The notes under the pieces are model-generated. The model did no database searches and had not been told where the DNA came from. It saw nothing but the letters and a program-made list of their open reading frames with translations. From the NCBI GenBank assembly GCA_030041215.1, contig JASHOH010000006.1, positions 17,775 through 81,774 on the forward strand: a stretch of DNA of 64,000 nucleotides, written 5' to 3'. How positions within the stretch are numbered: the first letter of the stretch is position 1; each line of letters starts with the position of its first letter. The translations under genes were made by a program, and so were the position numbers. Positions 25,433 to 35,936 of this stretch are shown in pieces. This stretch comes from Candidatus Sulfotelmatobacter sp. (GTDB lineage Bacteria; Acidobacteriota; Terriglobia; Terriglobales; Acidobacteriaceae).

Positions 25433-28114
25433 ATGATCGGCCAAACCATCTCGCACTATCGCATCATCGAGAAGCTCGGTGGCGGGGGCATGGGAGTCGT
25501 TTACAAGGCCGAGGACGTGAGACTCGGGCGCTTTGTCGCTCTCAAGTTCCTGCCTCACGACGTAGCAAGTGATCCGCAGGCGCTAAGCCGGTTCCAGCGC
25601 GAGGCCAAGGCCGCCTCGGCGCTGAACCATCCCAACATCTGCACGATTTACGAGATTGACGATCAGCACGAGCAGGCGTTCATCGCGATGGAGTTTCTGG
25701 ATGGCCTGACGTTGAAGAACAGGATCGCTGGCAGACCATTGGAGATGGAGACATTATTGTCGCTTGGAGTTGAAATCGCCGATGCGCTGGACGCTGCCCA
25801 CGCCGCTGGCATCGTGCATCGGGACATCAAGCCTGCCAACATCTTCATCACAAAACGTGGGCACGCCAAGATTTTGGATTTTGGATTGGCAAAGGTGACT
25901 GCCCCAGGCAAGTGGGAATCGGCGGGCGCCAGCTCCGCGCCGACCATTACTCTGGAAGAACATCTGACGAGTCCCGGTCAAGCGATTGGAACCATCGCGT
26001 ACATGTCGCCAGAGCAAGTCCGCGCCAGGGAGCTCGACTCCCGCACTGACCTGTTTTCGTTTGGCGCCGTCCTTTACGAGATGGCGACCGGATCACTGCC
26101 CTTCCGAGGTGAGAGTTCCGGAGTGATCTTCAAGGCCATTCTGGATGCGAGCCCGACCGCGCCGGTGCGGCTGAATCCGGATCTTCCGCCGAAGCTCGAA
26201 GACATAATCAACAAATGCCTGGAGAAAGACCGCGATCTGCGATACCAGCATGCTTCCGAAATCCGCGCGGATTTGCAGCGGCTCAAGCGTGACACGGAAT
26301 CGAAGAGCGCCGTAAGTTCGGCTGCCGGGACCACTTCAGCGGCGCAGAAGAGAAAGATCTGGCTGGCTGCCTGGCCCAGCCCCACAGTACTGACACTTGT
26401 GAGCCTGGCGCTCGTTCTGATTGGGATGGGCGTTTATGTCTCGCTGGGCCGAAAAAAAACTTTCACCCCCTTCCAGACGATGAACATCGAGCGGCTCACG
26501 ACCAGCGGGATAGCCCGAAGAGTCGCCCTCTCGCCGGATGGCAACTATGTAGCCTATGTTACTGGTAATGCGGGAAAGCAGAGCCTTTGGATGCGACAGA
26601 CCGTCACCCGCAGCGATATCCAGATTATTCTCCCGAGCGAGGAGCATTATGGTGGGCTCACCTTCTCACCGGATGGAAACTACGTTTTCTACGTCCGAAG
26701 AGCAACTGCCTGGGGGTCGGGTACGCTGTATCAAATTCCCACTTTAGGCGGTGAGTCACGCAAGGTGCTAGATCACGTCGAGTCTCCGGTCGCGTTCTCC
26801 CCGGATGGCAAGCGCCTAGCCTTCATAAGAGATAACCCCGGGTCAGAGACTGCTTTGATGGTGGCGGAAGCCGATGGTAGTGGCGAGCTGCAACTCTCCG
26901 CACGGAAAGTTCCTGATCCCTTCAGTGAAGCAGGCATGTCCTGGTCCCATGACGGCAAGAGCATCGCCATCGGGGCGTATTCTGGCGGTGAGTGTTACGT
27001 AATGACCATTCAGATAGCAGACGGGTCTGTGAAACGCGTCGGTTCTCAAGGGTGGCGTCATGTCTTGAGGGTAGCCTGGCTGGCGGATTCGAGCGGGTTA
27101 GTTTTCGGGGCCCAAGATTCGGCGAACGGGCCACTTCAACTCTGGGAGCTTTCCTACCCTGATGGCCGGGCAGGAAGGGTTACCAATGATTTAGACGATT
27201 ACGTCGATCTGGATATGACAGCAGATTCGCGCGCGCTGGCGACCGTTCTGCGCGAGGTTCGCTCAAACCTCTGGCTTGCTCCCGGTGGTGCGCCCGGTCA
27301 GTCTGCCCAGATCAGTTCTAGCGTCGCCACACAGGAGGGCCTCTTCGGTCTCACGTGGACGGCGGAGGGGCGCCTTGCCTATGCTTCGCTGGCGAGCGGC
27401 CGCCGTGAGCTCTGGGTCATGGATACCGACGGCGGTTACCCGCGGCAGTTGACCTCCGCTGCCGACCTCCAGTTTTTCTCTTCGCCTTCATCTTGCCCCG
27501 ACGCGAGCATCTTGTTTGCATCCGGCGTCTACGGCGCCGCGAACATTTGGCGGATCGATTTGGATGGCGGTAACCGGAGACAGTTAACGCACGAAGGCAC
27601 AAATGGTGTCCCTTCTTGTTCGCCGGACGGAAAATGGGTGGTTTTCAACTCTTCGCGCGGGGGAGATTACTCGCTGTGGAGAGTTCCTGTCCAGGGCGGT
27701 AGCCCAGAGCAACTCACCGATTACGCTTCAGCTTTTCCCTCCGTTTCGCCCGACGGGAAGTGGATTGCCTTCGATGACTACCGACTTCCGCAGTCGCAGC
27801 GGATCGGGGTGATTCCTTTCGCAGGCGGCCAGCCTGTTCGGACCTTCGACTATTTGCCCTCCGGCGCGCCGGGCTACCCCATAATCCATTGGACCCAGGA
27901 CAGCCGTTACCTTACCTATATTCGAGACAAGCAAGGGGTCTCCAATATCTGGGCGCAGCCGCTCGACGGCAGCTCACCCAAACAGCTCACCAATTTCCCC
28001 GTCGACGTTATCTACAACTTTGCCTGGTCGCCGGACGGCCGACAACTCGCACTTGCGCGTGGCTCTCAGACCAGCGATGTAGTCCTGATCCGCAGCGTGG
28101 TCACCAATCAATAG
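25433..28114 (+). CDS. serine/threonine protein kinase with TolB-like propeller
   Basis: 893 residues from ATG 25433, the natural start of a PknB-type kinase ([20 protein letters not shown]). The kinase domain covers residues ~8-270 with the Gly-rich loop, VALKFLP (Lys), [12 protein letters not shown] and DFGLAK, all intact. A juxtamembrane linker and one membrane helix ([19 protein letters not shown]) follow. The outer ~500 residues are TolB/WD40-like propeller repeats with recurring [11 protein letters not shown]-type motifs. It signals from an external or periplasmic ligand to cytoplasmic targets. This architecture is very common in Acidobacteriota. Upstream ORF extension lacks kinase similarity. 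Confidence 0.92.
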   Translation: MIGQTISHYRIIEKLGGGGMGVVYKAEDVRLGRFVALKFLPHDVASDPQALSRFQREAKAASALNHPNICTIYEIDDQHEQAFIAMEFLDGLTLKNRIAGRPLEMETLLSLGVEIADALDAAHAAGIVHRDIKPANIFITKRGHAKILDFGLAKVTAPGKWESAGASSAPTITLEEHLTSPGQAIGTIAYMSPEQVRARELDSRTDLFSFGAVLYEMATGSLPFRGESSGVIFKAILDASPTAPVRLNPDLPPKLEDIINKCLEKDRDLRYQHASEIRADLQRLKRDTESKSAVSSAAGTTSAAQKRKIWLAAWPSPTVLTLVSLALVLIGMGVYVSLGRKKTFTPFQTMNIERLTTSGIARRVALSPDGNYVAYVTGNAGKQSLWMRQTVTRSDIQIILPSEEHYGGLTFSPDGNYVFYVRRATAWGSGTLYQIPTLGGESRKVLDHVESPVAFSPDGKRLAFIRDNPGSETALMVAEADGSGELQLSARKVPDPFSEAGMSWSHDGKSIAIGAYSGGECYVMTIQIADGSVKRVGSQGWRHVLRVAWLADSSGLVFGAQDSANGPLQLWELSYPDGRAGRVTNDLDDYVDLDMTADSRALATVLREVRSNLWLAPGGAPGQSAQISSSVATQEGLFGLTWTAEGRLAYASLASGRRELWVMDTDGGYPRQLTSAADLQFFSSPSSCPDASILFASGVYGAANIWRIDLDGGNRRQLTHEGTNGVPSCSPDGKWVVFNSSRGGDYSLWRVPVQGGSPEQLTDYASAFPSVSPDGKWIAFDDYRLPQSQRIGVIPFAGGQPVRTFDYLPSGAPGYPIIHWTQDSRYLTYIRDKQGVSNIWAQPLDGSSPKQLTNFPVDVIYNFAWSPDGRQLALARGSQTSDVVLIRSVVTNQ

Positions 28115-28158
28115 ACTGGCCGGATTCCCAGCGCAACTGGCGAAATCAGGCTTAACTG

Positions 28159-29508
28159 TCACCGCCCTACAATAAGGTCGCTGGGACCGGGAAGATTGAT
28201 CCGGCATATATCGGTGAAACCCGCATCTTTCATCCACTGCGTATATTCGACTTCGCTATAGTCGGCGCCGCTGTCGGTGCTGACGAGCATGTTCAGTGAG
28301 AATAGTGCCGCGTGAAGAGGTCCGGTTTTATCGCGATTGAGGATGAAATCCTGCACGACGAGGCGGCCCTTTAGCGCAAGCGCCTGCCGGGCGCGCCGGA
28401 AGAGTTCTCGGTTCTCCTCCTCGGAAAACATGTGGCAGATGGCGTTCAGCATGACGATGTCATAGCCGGAGCCCAGATCGTCAGTGAGCATATCGCCGGC
28501 GCGTACCTTGACTTGCGCGGAAACACCAGCTTGCTTCACGTATTCGGTGGTAAGCGGCACGACCTCTGACACGTCAAGTATGTCGCAGTGAACATCGGAA
28601 GAAGCTCTGGCGAAGGCGATGGAGTAAGCGCCAGATCCTCCCCCGAGATCGAGGATGCGATGCACTCCGGCCGTACCCAGGGCCTTCACCACAGACGGGG
28701 CGCGCTCTTTGGCATGGCGATCCATGGCGGCAATGAAGTCGGTTGTCCATTCGGGAGTCTCGTCGCGACCGATCGGAATGCGGGTACCGCTGCGCACCGA
28801 GTCGGTCAGCGTGCTCCAGCGATGCCAAATGTTGGCTATATGGAGCAGACCGTTGCGGTGGTTGTCTTTGGAACCCTGCACAAAGAAGCGCGATGACGCG
28901 GGAGTATTTCTGTAAGTATCGCCACTCTTGCTGAGCAGTCCGAGTGCCACGAGCGCGTTGAGCAGCATGCCAACGGCGCGGGCATTGGCGTGGATCCTCG
29001 TCCCAGCCTGCTCGGCAGTCGCCCCGTCACCGACGGCGGTAAAAATGTCGAGCTCTAGCGCGGTGAGAATGCAGCGGCTCGGCATGTAGCCGCGGATCAT
29101 CTGATCGAGATGGTCGGGCAGAGTTCCTGCTTTGTCGCGGGCAGTCATTGCGGCGCGGAATTTTTCCCTGTGCTCCACCGCCATAGCTTTCATCGCAGAC
29201 GCGTCATTCCAAGCAAGGCGACCGACCGCCCTCCCCTGGCGCAGATGTGCGTCGACAATCTCACCTACATCCGACGCCTGGACACGCCGGTACCACACCC
29301 CTGCCGGATAAACCACCATCACGGGACCTTCATCGCAAAGCCCCATGCAGCCGCAGGTGGTGAGTTGGCAGTCGCCATCGAGGCCGCCTGCCTGTATCTG
29401 TCGATCGAGAGCATCGAGTACCGCGAATGAACCGCTGGCCGGGCACGACACAACACCTTCTGGTTTTTGTTGCGTACAAACGAAAAGATGAAAGCGAAAT
29501 GGTTCCAT
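28159..29508 (-). CDS. thioredoxin-like [2Fe-2S] ferredoxin / O-methyltransferase fusion
   Basis: 449 residues from ATG 29508 (TGGGAGG upstream). Residues ~1-95 form a Shethna-type, thioredoxin-fold ferredoxin with cysteines in FVCTQQKPEGVVSC and CGCMGLCDEGP. Residues ~130-449 are a SAM-dependent O-methyltransferase of the acetylserotonin/hydroxyneurosporene type: a winged-helix dimerisation part, then ILDLGGGSGAYSIAF for SAM. Both halves are in one uninterrupted frame. The fusion suggests redox control or electron transfer tied to methylation of an unknown (perhaps quinone-like) substrate. It is convergent with the kinase gene. Confidence 0.85.
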   Translation of the reverse strand: MEPFRFHLFVCTQQKPEGVVSCPASGSFAVLDALDRQIQAGGLDGDCQLTTCGCMGLCDEGPVMVVYPAGVWYRRVQASDVGEIVDAHLRQGRAVGRLAWNDASAMKAMAVEHREKFRAAMTARDKAGTLPDHLDQMIRGYMPSRCILTALELDIFTAVGDGATAEQAGTRIHANARAVGMLLNALVALGLLSKSGDTYRNTPASSRFFVQGSKDNHRNGLLHIANIWHRWSTLTDSVRSGTRIPIGRDETPEWTTDFIAAMDRHAKERAPSVVKALGTAGVHRILDLGGGSGAYSIAFARASSDVHCDILDVSEVVPLTTEYVKQAGVSAQVKVRAGDMLTDDLGSGYDIVMLNAICHMFSEEENRELFRRARQALALKGRLVVQDFILNRDKTGPLHAALFSLNMLVSTDSGADYSEVEYTQWMKDAGFTDICRINLPGPSDLIVGR

Positions 29509-29672
29509 GAATGCCTCCCAACAACAGTCCATGTTAGTCCTTTATTTCGGTCTGACAGAAGGCCCGTTGAAAGGCGAAACGGCGGGAGAGAACGATAGCC
29601 CTCACATGGGAAATGGGGTCGGGACACGTTTACACTCAGAATCCATCAAGGCCAGTCTTTGACTTGCTCCTG

Positions 29673-29705
29673 AAAAAAATTCGGCGCGGACCCGTGGCCC
29701 GCGCC
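29673..29705 (-). terminator. intrinsic terminator after the MXKDX-like gene
   Basis: On the minus strand GGCGCGG pairs with CCGCGCC (29683-29689/29699-29705), followed by GAA and a run of seven T (29673-29679). It lies about 30 bp past the stop of the 29736-29978 gene. Confidence 0.75.
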
Positions 29706-29735
29706 CTGGCAATTCGTGCAGATCGACTCGGACGG

Positions 29736-29978
29736 CTAGTTCTGCTTCATCGTATTGTCTTTCTTGCTGTCGTCCTTCATGGTGTTGTCTTTCTTTGTTG
29801 TGTCTTTCTTCGCGGCCTTGGTCTTCTTGGCTGACTTGGCGGCGCTCTTCTTCGTTGAAGTGTCTTTTTTCGTCGTGTCTTGCTTGCTGGTGTCTTGCTT
29901 CATTGAATCCTGGCCGAAGGTGGGCAGCGAAGCCGCGAGCAAACAGGCAAGCATCAGACTCCCGAAAATCTTCTTCAT
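29736..29978 (-). CDS. small secreted Lys/Asp/Thr repeat protein (MXKDX-like)
   Basis: 80 residues from ATG 29978 (AAGGAGAC upstream). A signal peptide (KKIFGSLMLACLLAASLPTFG) is followed by a low-complexity mature part built from five-residue words such as MKQDT, SKQDT, TKKDT, TMKDD and a Lys/Ala stretch. This resembles the pentapeptide MXKDX repeat proteins. It is highly charged and likely unstructured. It is followed by a good intrinsic terminator, so it is probably a single-gene transcript. Function unknown. Confidence 0.75.
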   Translation of the reverse strand: MKKIFGSLMLACLLAASLPTFGQDSMKQDTSKQDTTKKDTSTKKSAAKSAKKTKAAKKDTTKKDNTMKDDSKKDNTMKQN

Positions 29979-30214
29979 GTTGTCTCCTTGCAATAGGTGA
30001 GTTGGGTCGTCCGGCAGGTCTGCACCTGCAGACTAACGATGGAGATGAGCCGGGCGAAAGAAAGTTACAACATTGGGGCGGAAGGAATCAACCTTAATGG
30101 CTCTGCGTTGCCGGATGACAAACTGAGGAAAGCGCGCAAAGAAATCGCGGACGCCCGCGCGACAACCGGCGAGTATCTTTCGACTTCGTTCGGGGCAGCC
30201 CACGGCGCACACAT

Positions 30215-30742
30215 TTATTTTTGAGGAGGGTGCCGCGTTCCTTTCAGGAAGGCCTTCGTCTCGATAGCGGTGATCTTTTGGCGCAACTCTACAATTGGGC
30301 CGGGATCTGCTCCTTCGTTGTAGGCGATAGATTTCTTTTCTCCGTCGCTGACTTGCAACTCGATCCACGTAGTTGGTTCGTCGGCGCATCCTGGGCAGTC
30401 GGTTGGTGGGTTGGCGAAGGCGGGGAGTACTTTTGTGTCGATTAGGCGTTGCAGATCCTTCCAGTCTCGCTTCGTGATTCTGTACTCAGTGATTTGATCT
30501 GGATATTTCTTTTTGTCCGAATATGATCGGTTGGCAATGACAATTCGTTGCGGCTCAACGGTTGTCTCAACCTCGTTGTAACCTTCCGTGCACCAACCGC
30601 AAGAGTTTCCTACCCGCACGCGGACGACTTGTGCATTCGCGGAAGTCTTGGACAAGCTCTCTTGGCCCCAGAGGGTTGCAATCGTCAAGCCGGCCAGAAT
30701 GCTTAATCTCCAGATCCGGCGTTCGACTCGCAGGCTATGCAC
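30215..30742 (-). CDS. hypothetical exported protein with Cys pairs
   Basis: 175 residues using the GTG at 30742, which has AGGAAGA at normal spacing; the track start (30784) has none. An N-terminal hydrophobic segment (LSILAGLTIATLW) suggests export. The mature part has two conserved-looking cysteine pairs (NSCGWCTEGYNE and DCPGCADEP) and a Trp-rich ITKRDWKDLQRLI. I recognise the style from uncharacterised bacterial proteins but no named family. It follows the TPR lipoprotein gene by 42 bp in reverse order on the same strand, so it lies downstream in the same possible transcript. Confidence 0.65.
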   Translation of the reverse strand: MHSLRVERRIWRLSILAGLTIATLWGQESLSKTSANAQVVRVRVGNSCGWCTEGYNEVETTVEPQRIVIANRSYSDKKKYPDQITEYRITKRDWKDLQRLIDTKVLPAFANPPTDCPGCADEPTTWIELQVSDGEKKSIAYNEGADPGPIVELRQKITAIETKAFLKGTRHPPQK

Positions 30743-30784
30743 ACTCTTCCTTAAGCGAAGGGCCGGCGCTACACGTTGGCACAC

Positions 30785-33076
30785 CTAACTGCTGCGCAGC
30801 GATGACAATACCTTCTTCGCGTCGGCGTTGTTCGGATCCAGTTTCAGCACGTGTTCTAGTTGCTGGCGCGCCGAGGCCGTTTGCTTGGTTTTCTCATAGG
30901 CAAGCGCGAGATGGTAATGAACCGTGGCATCGTCGGCGGCCCCGTGCTTTTGGCTCAGGCGCAGCGACTCCTGGAACATGTCAATCGCCGACTGATACAC
31001 GCCTTTCTGGAAATAGGCGTAGCCCAGAGTATCGGCCGCAGCGGGAGAATCCGGCATGCCGCGGCGCGCGGTCTGCGCCATGGCGAGGGCAACATCGACA
31101 TTGCCGCCCTGCTGCAACATGATGTACGCCAGATTGTTCGAGGCGAGAGGATTTTCTGGCTGGATATTCAGCGCCTGCTGGTACATGTTCTTTGCCTGAT
31201 CGTATTGGTGCTGTGACTCATACAACATGCCGGCAAGCAGGTAGAAGGAAATCTCCCGAGGATGGTCCTTGATCGACCGCTGGTAGGTTGCCAGCGCCTG
31301 GCTCACTGAACCTTCGGCAGTCTGCACCTGCGCCAGTTTCAGCAGGGCATCGGAATTGTTCTTGTCGAGTTCAATTGATTTTTGAAACGCCGCGTCTGCG
31401 CCGCTGTAGTCTTTTTTCTGAAACAGGGCGGTGCCCAGCAGGTCGTAAAAGCCACTATTGGCAGGCTGCTTGGCAATCTGAGCCCGAGCCGCAGCAATGG
31501 CCTGATCGAGCTGTTTCTGCGCGATGTAGGTGTTCATCATGCCCTGCAACGCATCGGTTGAGTTGCCATCTTTATCGAGCGCCTGCTGATAGGACTTGAT
31601 GGCTTCGGGATATTGTTTTTGCGCCTGGTGCAGATTTCCCATCTGAACATAAGGCGCGGCACTGGCGGGTGCGACCTCGGCCGCCTTGTGTATGTCACTT
31701 TCAGCATCGGAGAATTTCTGCCGCTGCATCTCGGCGACAGCGCGCAAAAGGTATCCATCGGGAGAATTAGGGGCGCCGTAAACGATCTGCTGTGCGGTCT
31801 CGGTCAGGGCGTCAACATCGTTGTGGCGTATTTCGATTGCTGCCAGCGCGCGTTGAGCGTCGGTGAGATCGGGATGCAATCCAACAGCGGTGCGCAATTC
31901 TGACTCGGATTGCGCTTCGTTGTTCTGCATGCCCAGCGCGACGCCGAGGTGATAGTGTGCCACTGCATTGTTTGGGTCCTCTTTCAGCGCCGCTTGCAGC
32001 GAATCAACCGCACCAGCGGCGTCATTCTGGCGAAGGCGTATTTGTCCCCGATAGACCAGCGCTTCGCTGTCGTGCGCATTGGCTTTCAAGATCTCGTCAT
32101 TCAGCTTGGCCGCCTCATCGAGGCGATTTTTTAAGATCAGCAACTGGATATAGTTTTTCTTAACCTGGAGGTCTTTGGGGTGTTCGCTGAAGAGCGAGGC
32201 ATACTCCTCCGTCGCCTTGTCGAGCTGACCATCGGCGAAATAGAAGTCGCCGAGCATGCGGTAGCCCTCGGAATCATCGGCCAAATCTTGCTTCGTCCGG
32301 CGGAGGAAGGCCTCGCTCTCGGCGCGCTTGCCCTCAGTCATCAGCAGGCGAGTATAGGCGGCGCGCGGCGCGGGATCGTGGGGATCGACGTCGATGGCGC
32401 GCTTGAACTGCTGCTCCGCTTCGGCCATCCGATTGTGCGACTGGTAAAACCCTCCCAGCGCCAGTTGTGCGTTCATGTTCTTGGGGCCAAGCTCGGTCGC
32501 TTTCTTTAAGTTGATCTCTGCCTGGTCGGGCAACTGAGCCCGCAGCTGCAGAAGAGCAAGACTTAAATAAGAGTCTGCGCGGCTGGGGTCGGCGGCGATG
32601 CCTTTTTGCATCTCGGTTAAGGCCGCGCCCAGATTATCCTGCGCAGCATAGAAGTTCCCCCAAGCCATATGAGTATCCGCACTGTCGGGCTGACTGGACT
32701 TCAGGAAATCGAGGTGTGGCTGAGCGTCTTTCAATTGGCGCGCAGCAACGAGCAGATTCGCCATCTCCAGATGAGCAGAATAATTGTCCGGGACTAAATC
32801 GAGGGTGCGCGAGAGCTCCACAAAAGCGCGGTTGTAATCCTTAAGTTTAAGGTAGGTCTCGCCCAGCTGGTAATGCGCCTCAGCGAAACGGGGATCGACC
32901 TGAATTGCGTTGGCATACTGGATGACTGCTTCCCGAAACTTGCCTTTATCGCGGTAGCGGTTGCCGCTTTCAAGAAACTTCTGTTTGCGCACATTGGGGT
33001 CGCGCGAACATCCAGTTAGCAGGGTAGTAATGAAAAATGTGATAAAGAAAAAACGAACGAAACTCGAACGGCTCAT
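30785..33076 (-). CDS. large TPR lipoprotein
   Basis: 763 residues from ATG 33076; the track start at 33121 adds 15 residues without a leader. The N terminus is a lipoprotein signal (FFFITFFITTLLTGC, lipidated Cys then SRDPN). The remainder is about 18-20 tandem tetratricopeptide repeats, for example FREAVIQYANAIQVDPRFAEA, LDQAIAAARAQIAKQPANSG. It resembles PEP-CTERM/PrsT-like TPR lipoproteins, which act as scaffolds in envelope or exopolysaccharide assembly, but there is no PEP-CTERM gene near. Partner unknown. Confidence 0.85.
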   Translation of the reverse strand: MSRSSFVRFFFITFFITTLLTGCSRDPNVRKQKFLESGNRYRDKGKFREAVIQYANAIQVDPRFAEAHYQLGETYLKLKDYNRAFVELSRTLDLVPDNYSAHLEMANLLVAARQLKDAQPHLDFLKSSQPDSADTHMAWGNFYAAQDNLGAALTEMQKGIAADPSRADSYLSLALLQLRAQLPDQAEINLKKATELGPKNMNAQLALGGFYQSHNRMAEAEQQFKRAIDVDPHDPAPRAAYTRLLMTEGKRAESEAFLRRTKQDLADDSEGYRMLGDFYFADGQLDKATEEYASLFSEHPKDLQVKKNYIQLLILKNRLDEAAKLNDEILKANAHDSEALVYRGQIRLRQNDAAGAVDSLQAALKEDPNNAVAHYHLGVALGMQNNEAQSESELRTAVGLHPDLTDAQRALAAIEIRHNDVDALTETAQQIVYGAPNSPDGYLLRAVAEMQRQKFSDAESDIHKAAEVAPASAAPYVQMGNLHQAQKQYPEAIKSYQQALDKDGNSTDALQGMMNTYIAQKQLDQAIAAARAQIAKQPANSGFYDLLGTALFQKKDYSGADAAFQKSIELDKNNSDALLKLAQVQTAEGSVSQALATYQRSIKDHPREISFYLLAGMLYESQHQYDQAKNMYQQALNIQPENPLASNNLAYIMLQQGGNVDVALAMAQTARRGMPDSPAAADTLGYAYFQKGVYQSAIDMFQESLRLSQKHGAADDATVHYHLALAYEKTKQTASARQQLEHVLKLDPNNADAKKVLSSLRSS

Positions 33077-33245
33077 GAAATCTCCCAGGAATGGTACAGA
33101 CGACCACGCACACGTGGTCATGGATAAAAATACCCCAAGTAGCTGTTGAACACAAAGTTACCCGAGTCATGGGAGGAGAGTTGAAACAGGGAGACGCAAT
33201 GTCGTTGTTGCCCTCACGGGCGTGGATTCTCGTCGCAACGCGCAG

Positions 33246-33803
33246 CTATCGGATCTGTATGCTGTTAAAGAACTTGTTGGCATCCGCTTCCGAGCAGTTG
33301 GTTTTGGCGTCGCAGATGACGATGGCCTGCCAGATGCGGTCGCCTTTCACCGTAATGCGTTCGTAGGAAGTGACGTGGAAGGTGGTCTGGCCGTGAACAT
33401 AGGTTCCGGTGGCCGAAACGGCGCGAGCGGGAAAACCGCCGAATGTTGAATCGGTCTTCGGGCCAGGCTTGGCATTATCGAGCTGCCCGAGTGCGCTATC
33501 AAGCATGTGGTCGAGCGCTGCCGTGTCATTGCGGGTGTTGGGAATGTCGCAATAGAGCACCAGAAAGGCGTCGGAATCGTCATGCACGCTCAGGGTGTAG
33601 TTATGCATCTTGGCGGTGCCACCGCTTTTCAGCTGAATGTTGTCGAAGGAATACCCGACGCCGGGCTTGTCTTTATCGGGCAGCGGATACAAGGCAGAAA
33701 ACTCAGGAGCCTCATAGCGCATGCTGGCGAAATCGAGATTCTGCGCCGCGGACGCGGCAACGGCCAACATCCAGAAAGCGAGCGTCAGTTTCATGAAATT
33801 CAT
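33246..33803 (-). CDS. hypothetical exported protein
   Basis: 185 residues, or 182 if the second Met (33794) is used. Signal peptide KLTLAFWMLAVAASAAQ, then a compact beta-rich domain with LYCDIPNTRNDTAALDHML and VICDAKTNCSEADANKFFNS. The C-terminal half resembles the exported domains that follow a 'does it change on stress' type of expression, but I cannot name a family. It lies 169 bp upstream of the TPR lipoprotein gene on the same strand and both products are exported, so a joint role is possible but not shown. Confidence 0.6.
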   Translation of the reverse strand: MNFMKLTLAFWMLAVAASAAQNLDFASMRYEAPEFSALYPLPDKDKPGVGYSFDNIQLKSGGTAKMHNYTLSVHDDSDAFLVLYCDIPNTRNDTAALDHMLDSALGQLDNAKPGPKTDSTFGGFPARAVSATGTYVHGQTTFHVTSYERITVKGDRIWQAIVICDAKTNCSEADANKFFNSIQIR

Positions 33804-34205
33804 GCACTTCCCCTTTTGCTGCCAGATTGTTTCAGGGGAGAATAGGCATTGCCAGTTACTTCTGTCACGCCAGGCCGCGAGTACCTTTCAAGTCCTGGTC
33901 GTGATTCTTCTAATGGACGAGAGCATGCTCGCCAGATGCGCCGTCGAAAACGATCGGTGGCGATTTTTCTGCTGGCGAGGACAAGACACTTCAAGTCACC
34001 TTCGAGAAGCACAACTCTGTGATGCGGCTGGCGTGGCAGTAGCATGAGCGCCACCCTTTTCTGCCTCACGTCTTCGATTGAGTAATCACGCCCATGCAGG
34101 GACAGGCGCCGTCGAGCGCTTGCCTTGAAGCAGATCTGAGTCACTTTCACTGACAATTAACATCTGCGTAACATTGGCAGTCAATACTGTCCGAGCGGAG
34201 GTCTT
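33804..34205. other. 402-bp gap between divergent exported-protein genes
   Basis: Contains a possible plus-strand C-terminal gene fragment (33914-34042) and the leader of the phosphatase gene with ribosome-binding site GGAGG at 34197-34201. Long track ORFs here lack protein-like composition. Confidence 0.5.
33914..34042 (+). pseudogene. possible C-terminal fragment of an unknown protein
   Basis: After an in-frame TAA the frame reads ... SKTIGGDFSAGEDKTLQVTF and EKHNSVMRLAWQ, then stops. Composition looks like the end of a real beta-rich exported protein, but there is no start codon and no upstream domain. It may be a remnant or chance. Confidence 0.25.
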
Positions 34206-35915
34206 ATGAAAACGGACAGATTCCTATTGGCGGGAACTATGCTGGCGTTTGCGCTGGCGTCGACGCTGGGAACGGCTGCTCAAACGAATGCGGTCGGCAC
34301 GGGGAAAATCAAGCATGTTCTATTGTTGAGCATCGATGGCATGCACGCGGTCGATTTTTATAACTGTTCACGCGGACTTGCCGGTGTGAACGGCGGAAAC
34401 CCGTATTGTCCGAATATGGCAACGCTGAGCCAGACGGCAATCAACTACGTGAATACGGAGTCTTCGAAGCCATCGGACTCCTTTCCAGGAATGGCGGCGC
34501 TGGCTTCTGGCGGCACGCCGAAAACGACCGGACTTTATTACGACGTCGCCTATGATCGCTCGCTTGACCCACCCGCGCAAACAACGGGCACAGGCTTGGC
34601 GGGTGGTCCATGCAAAGCTTATGCGCCACCGGCCGGAACAACTACAGATTTCGACCAAGGTATCGATTACAACGATAACTTGCTGAACGGCGGTGCACCG
34701 GGCGCGTCACTGACCGAAGGAGGAATCGCTTCCATCGACCCGCAACATTTAGAACGTGACCCACTCAACGGGTGCGCGCCGGTCTACCCGTGGAATTTCA
34801 TTCGCGTCAATACGGCTTTTGGCGTGATTCGTGCGACCGGCGGATACACGGCCTGGATCGACAAGCATCCTTCGTATTCGTTCGTAGGCGGCCCCGGCGG
34901 TAACGGACTCGACGATTATTATTCGCCAGAAGTGGACTCAATGGTGGTGCCGCTGCCGGGGGTGAAAACCTTGGATGGCGCTTCGTGCGATCCGATTCGC
35001 GACCCGCTCGGCACATCTGCGTGAAACGCCAGCTTTAAGAATATCCAATGCTACGATGCGATCAAAGTGTATGGCCTGTTGAATCAGATTGCAGGTAAAA
35101 CACATTCCGGAGCGCCCGCGAAGGTTCCAGCAATTTTCGGCATGAACTTTCAATCCGTATACGTTGGACAATCGGTCTACGAAGCGGGCGTGGGCGGGGG
35201 TGGGTACCAAGACGCTGCGGCCACTCCCAGTGCAGAACTGCTGGGTGAAATCGAATACGTTGATACCTGCATCGGCAACATCGTCGCTGCCCTCCAGACC
35301 GCAGGTCTTTACAATGACACACTGGTCATAATCACGGCCAAGCACGGGGAGTCGCCAATCGATCCGACCCGCTATATCGCCGATGGAACCGACACGCCAG
35401 CGACGCTGTTGGGCGATCTCATTCCTTATTCCGAATCACCATTGAATTCTACGGGTATCGGGGCGACAGAAGACGATGTCTCGGTACTTTGGTTGAAAAA
35501 AGGCGTGGACGTAAAGACGGCCGTCGCAATCCTCGAAAGCGATGCGACCGAAATCGGCATGGGCGAGATTTTCTATGGCCCAACTGTCGCGTTGAACTAT
35601 AACGTGGGCGGTTGGGAGAGCGGCGACGATCCTCGCACGCCAGACATCATTGTCACGCCGAATGTCGGTGTCACGTACTCAAGCAGCACTGCAATGATCG
35701 GCGACCACGGCGGATTCACCCATGACGACACGAACGTAATCTTGCTGGTGGCAAATTCCAGCTTCACGGCGCAGACCGTCGCGACTGCTTCGACAACCCG
35801 GCAGGTAGCTCCAACAATGGTGCAAGTGTTGGGTTTGAATCCCGCGCTGCTGGATGCAGTACAACAGGAAGGCACGCAGGTGTTGGCCGAGGTTGCCGCA
35901 CAGCTGGCAAAGTAG
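34206..35915 (+). pseudogene. alkaline-phosphatase-superfamily phosphodiesterase interrupted by TGA
   Basis: One frame of 570 codons with a single in-frame TGA at 35022-35024. Part one (272 codons) has a signal peptide, HVLLLSIDGMHAVDF (metal-binding Asp) and the nucleophile region SKPSDSFPGMAAL. Part two continues in the same frame with NASFKNIQCYDAIKVYGLLN, VIITAKHGESPID and MIGDHGGFTHDD (metal ligands). The stop most simply replaces a Trp codon (TGG to TGA). GGAGG precedes the ATG. All active-site elements remain, so the lesion is recent, a sequencing error, or read through. I see no selenocysteine context. Confidence 0.85.
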
Positions 35916-35936
35916 TCTCGATTATTCCTGGGCGAG

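Noticed and set aside
33800-34156. 118-residue minus-strand ORF in the gap before the phosphatase
   Set aside because: Arg-rich composition, no ribosome-binding site, overlaps the start of the 33246-33803 gene, and no protein-like motifs.
35022-35024. TGA as a selenocysteine codon in the phosphatase
   Set aside because: The position fits Trp, not Cys or a redox residue, and no stem-loop resembling a bacterial SECIS is evident just downstream.
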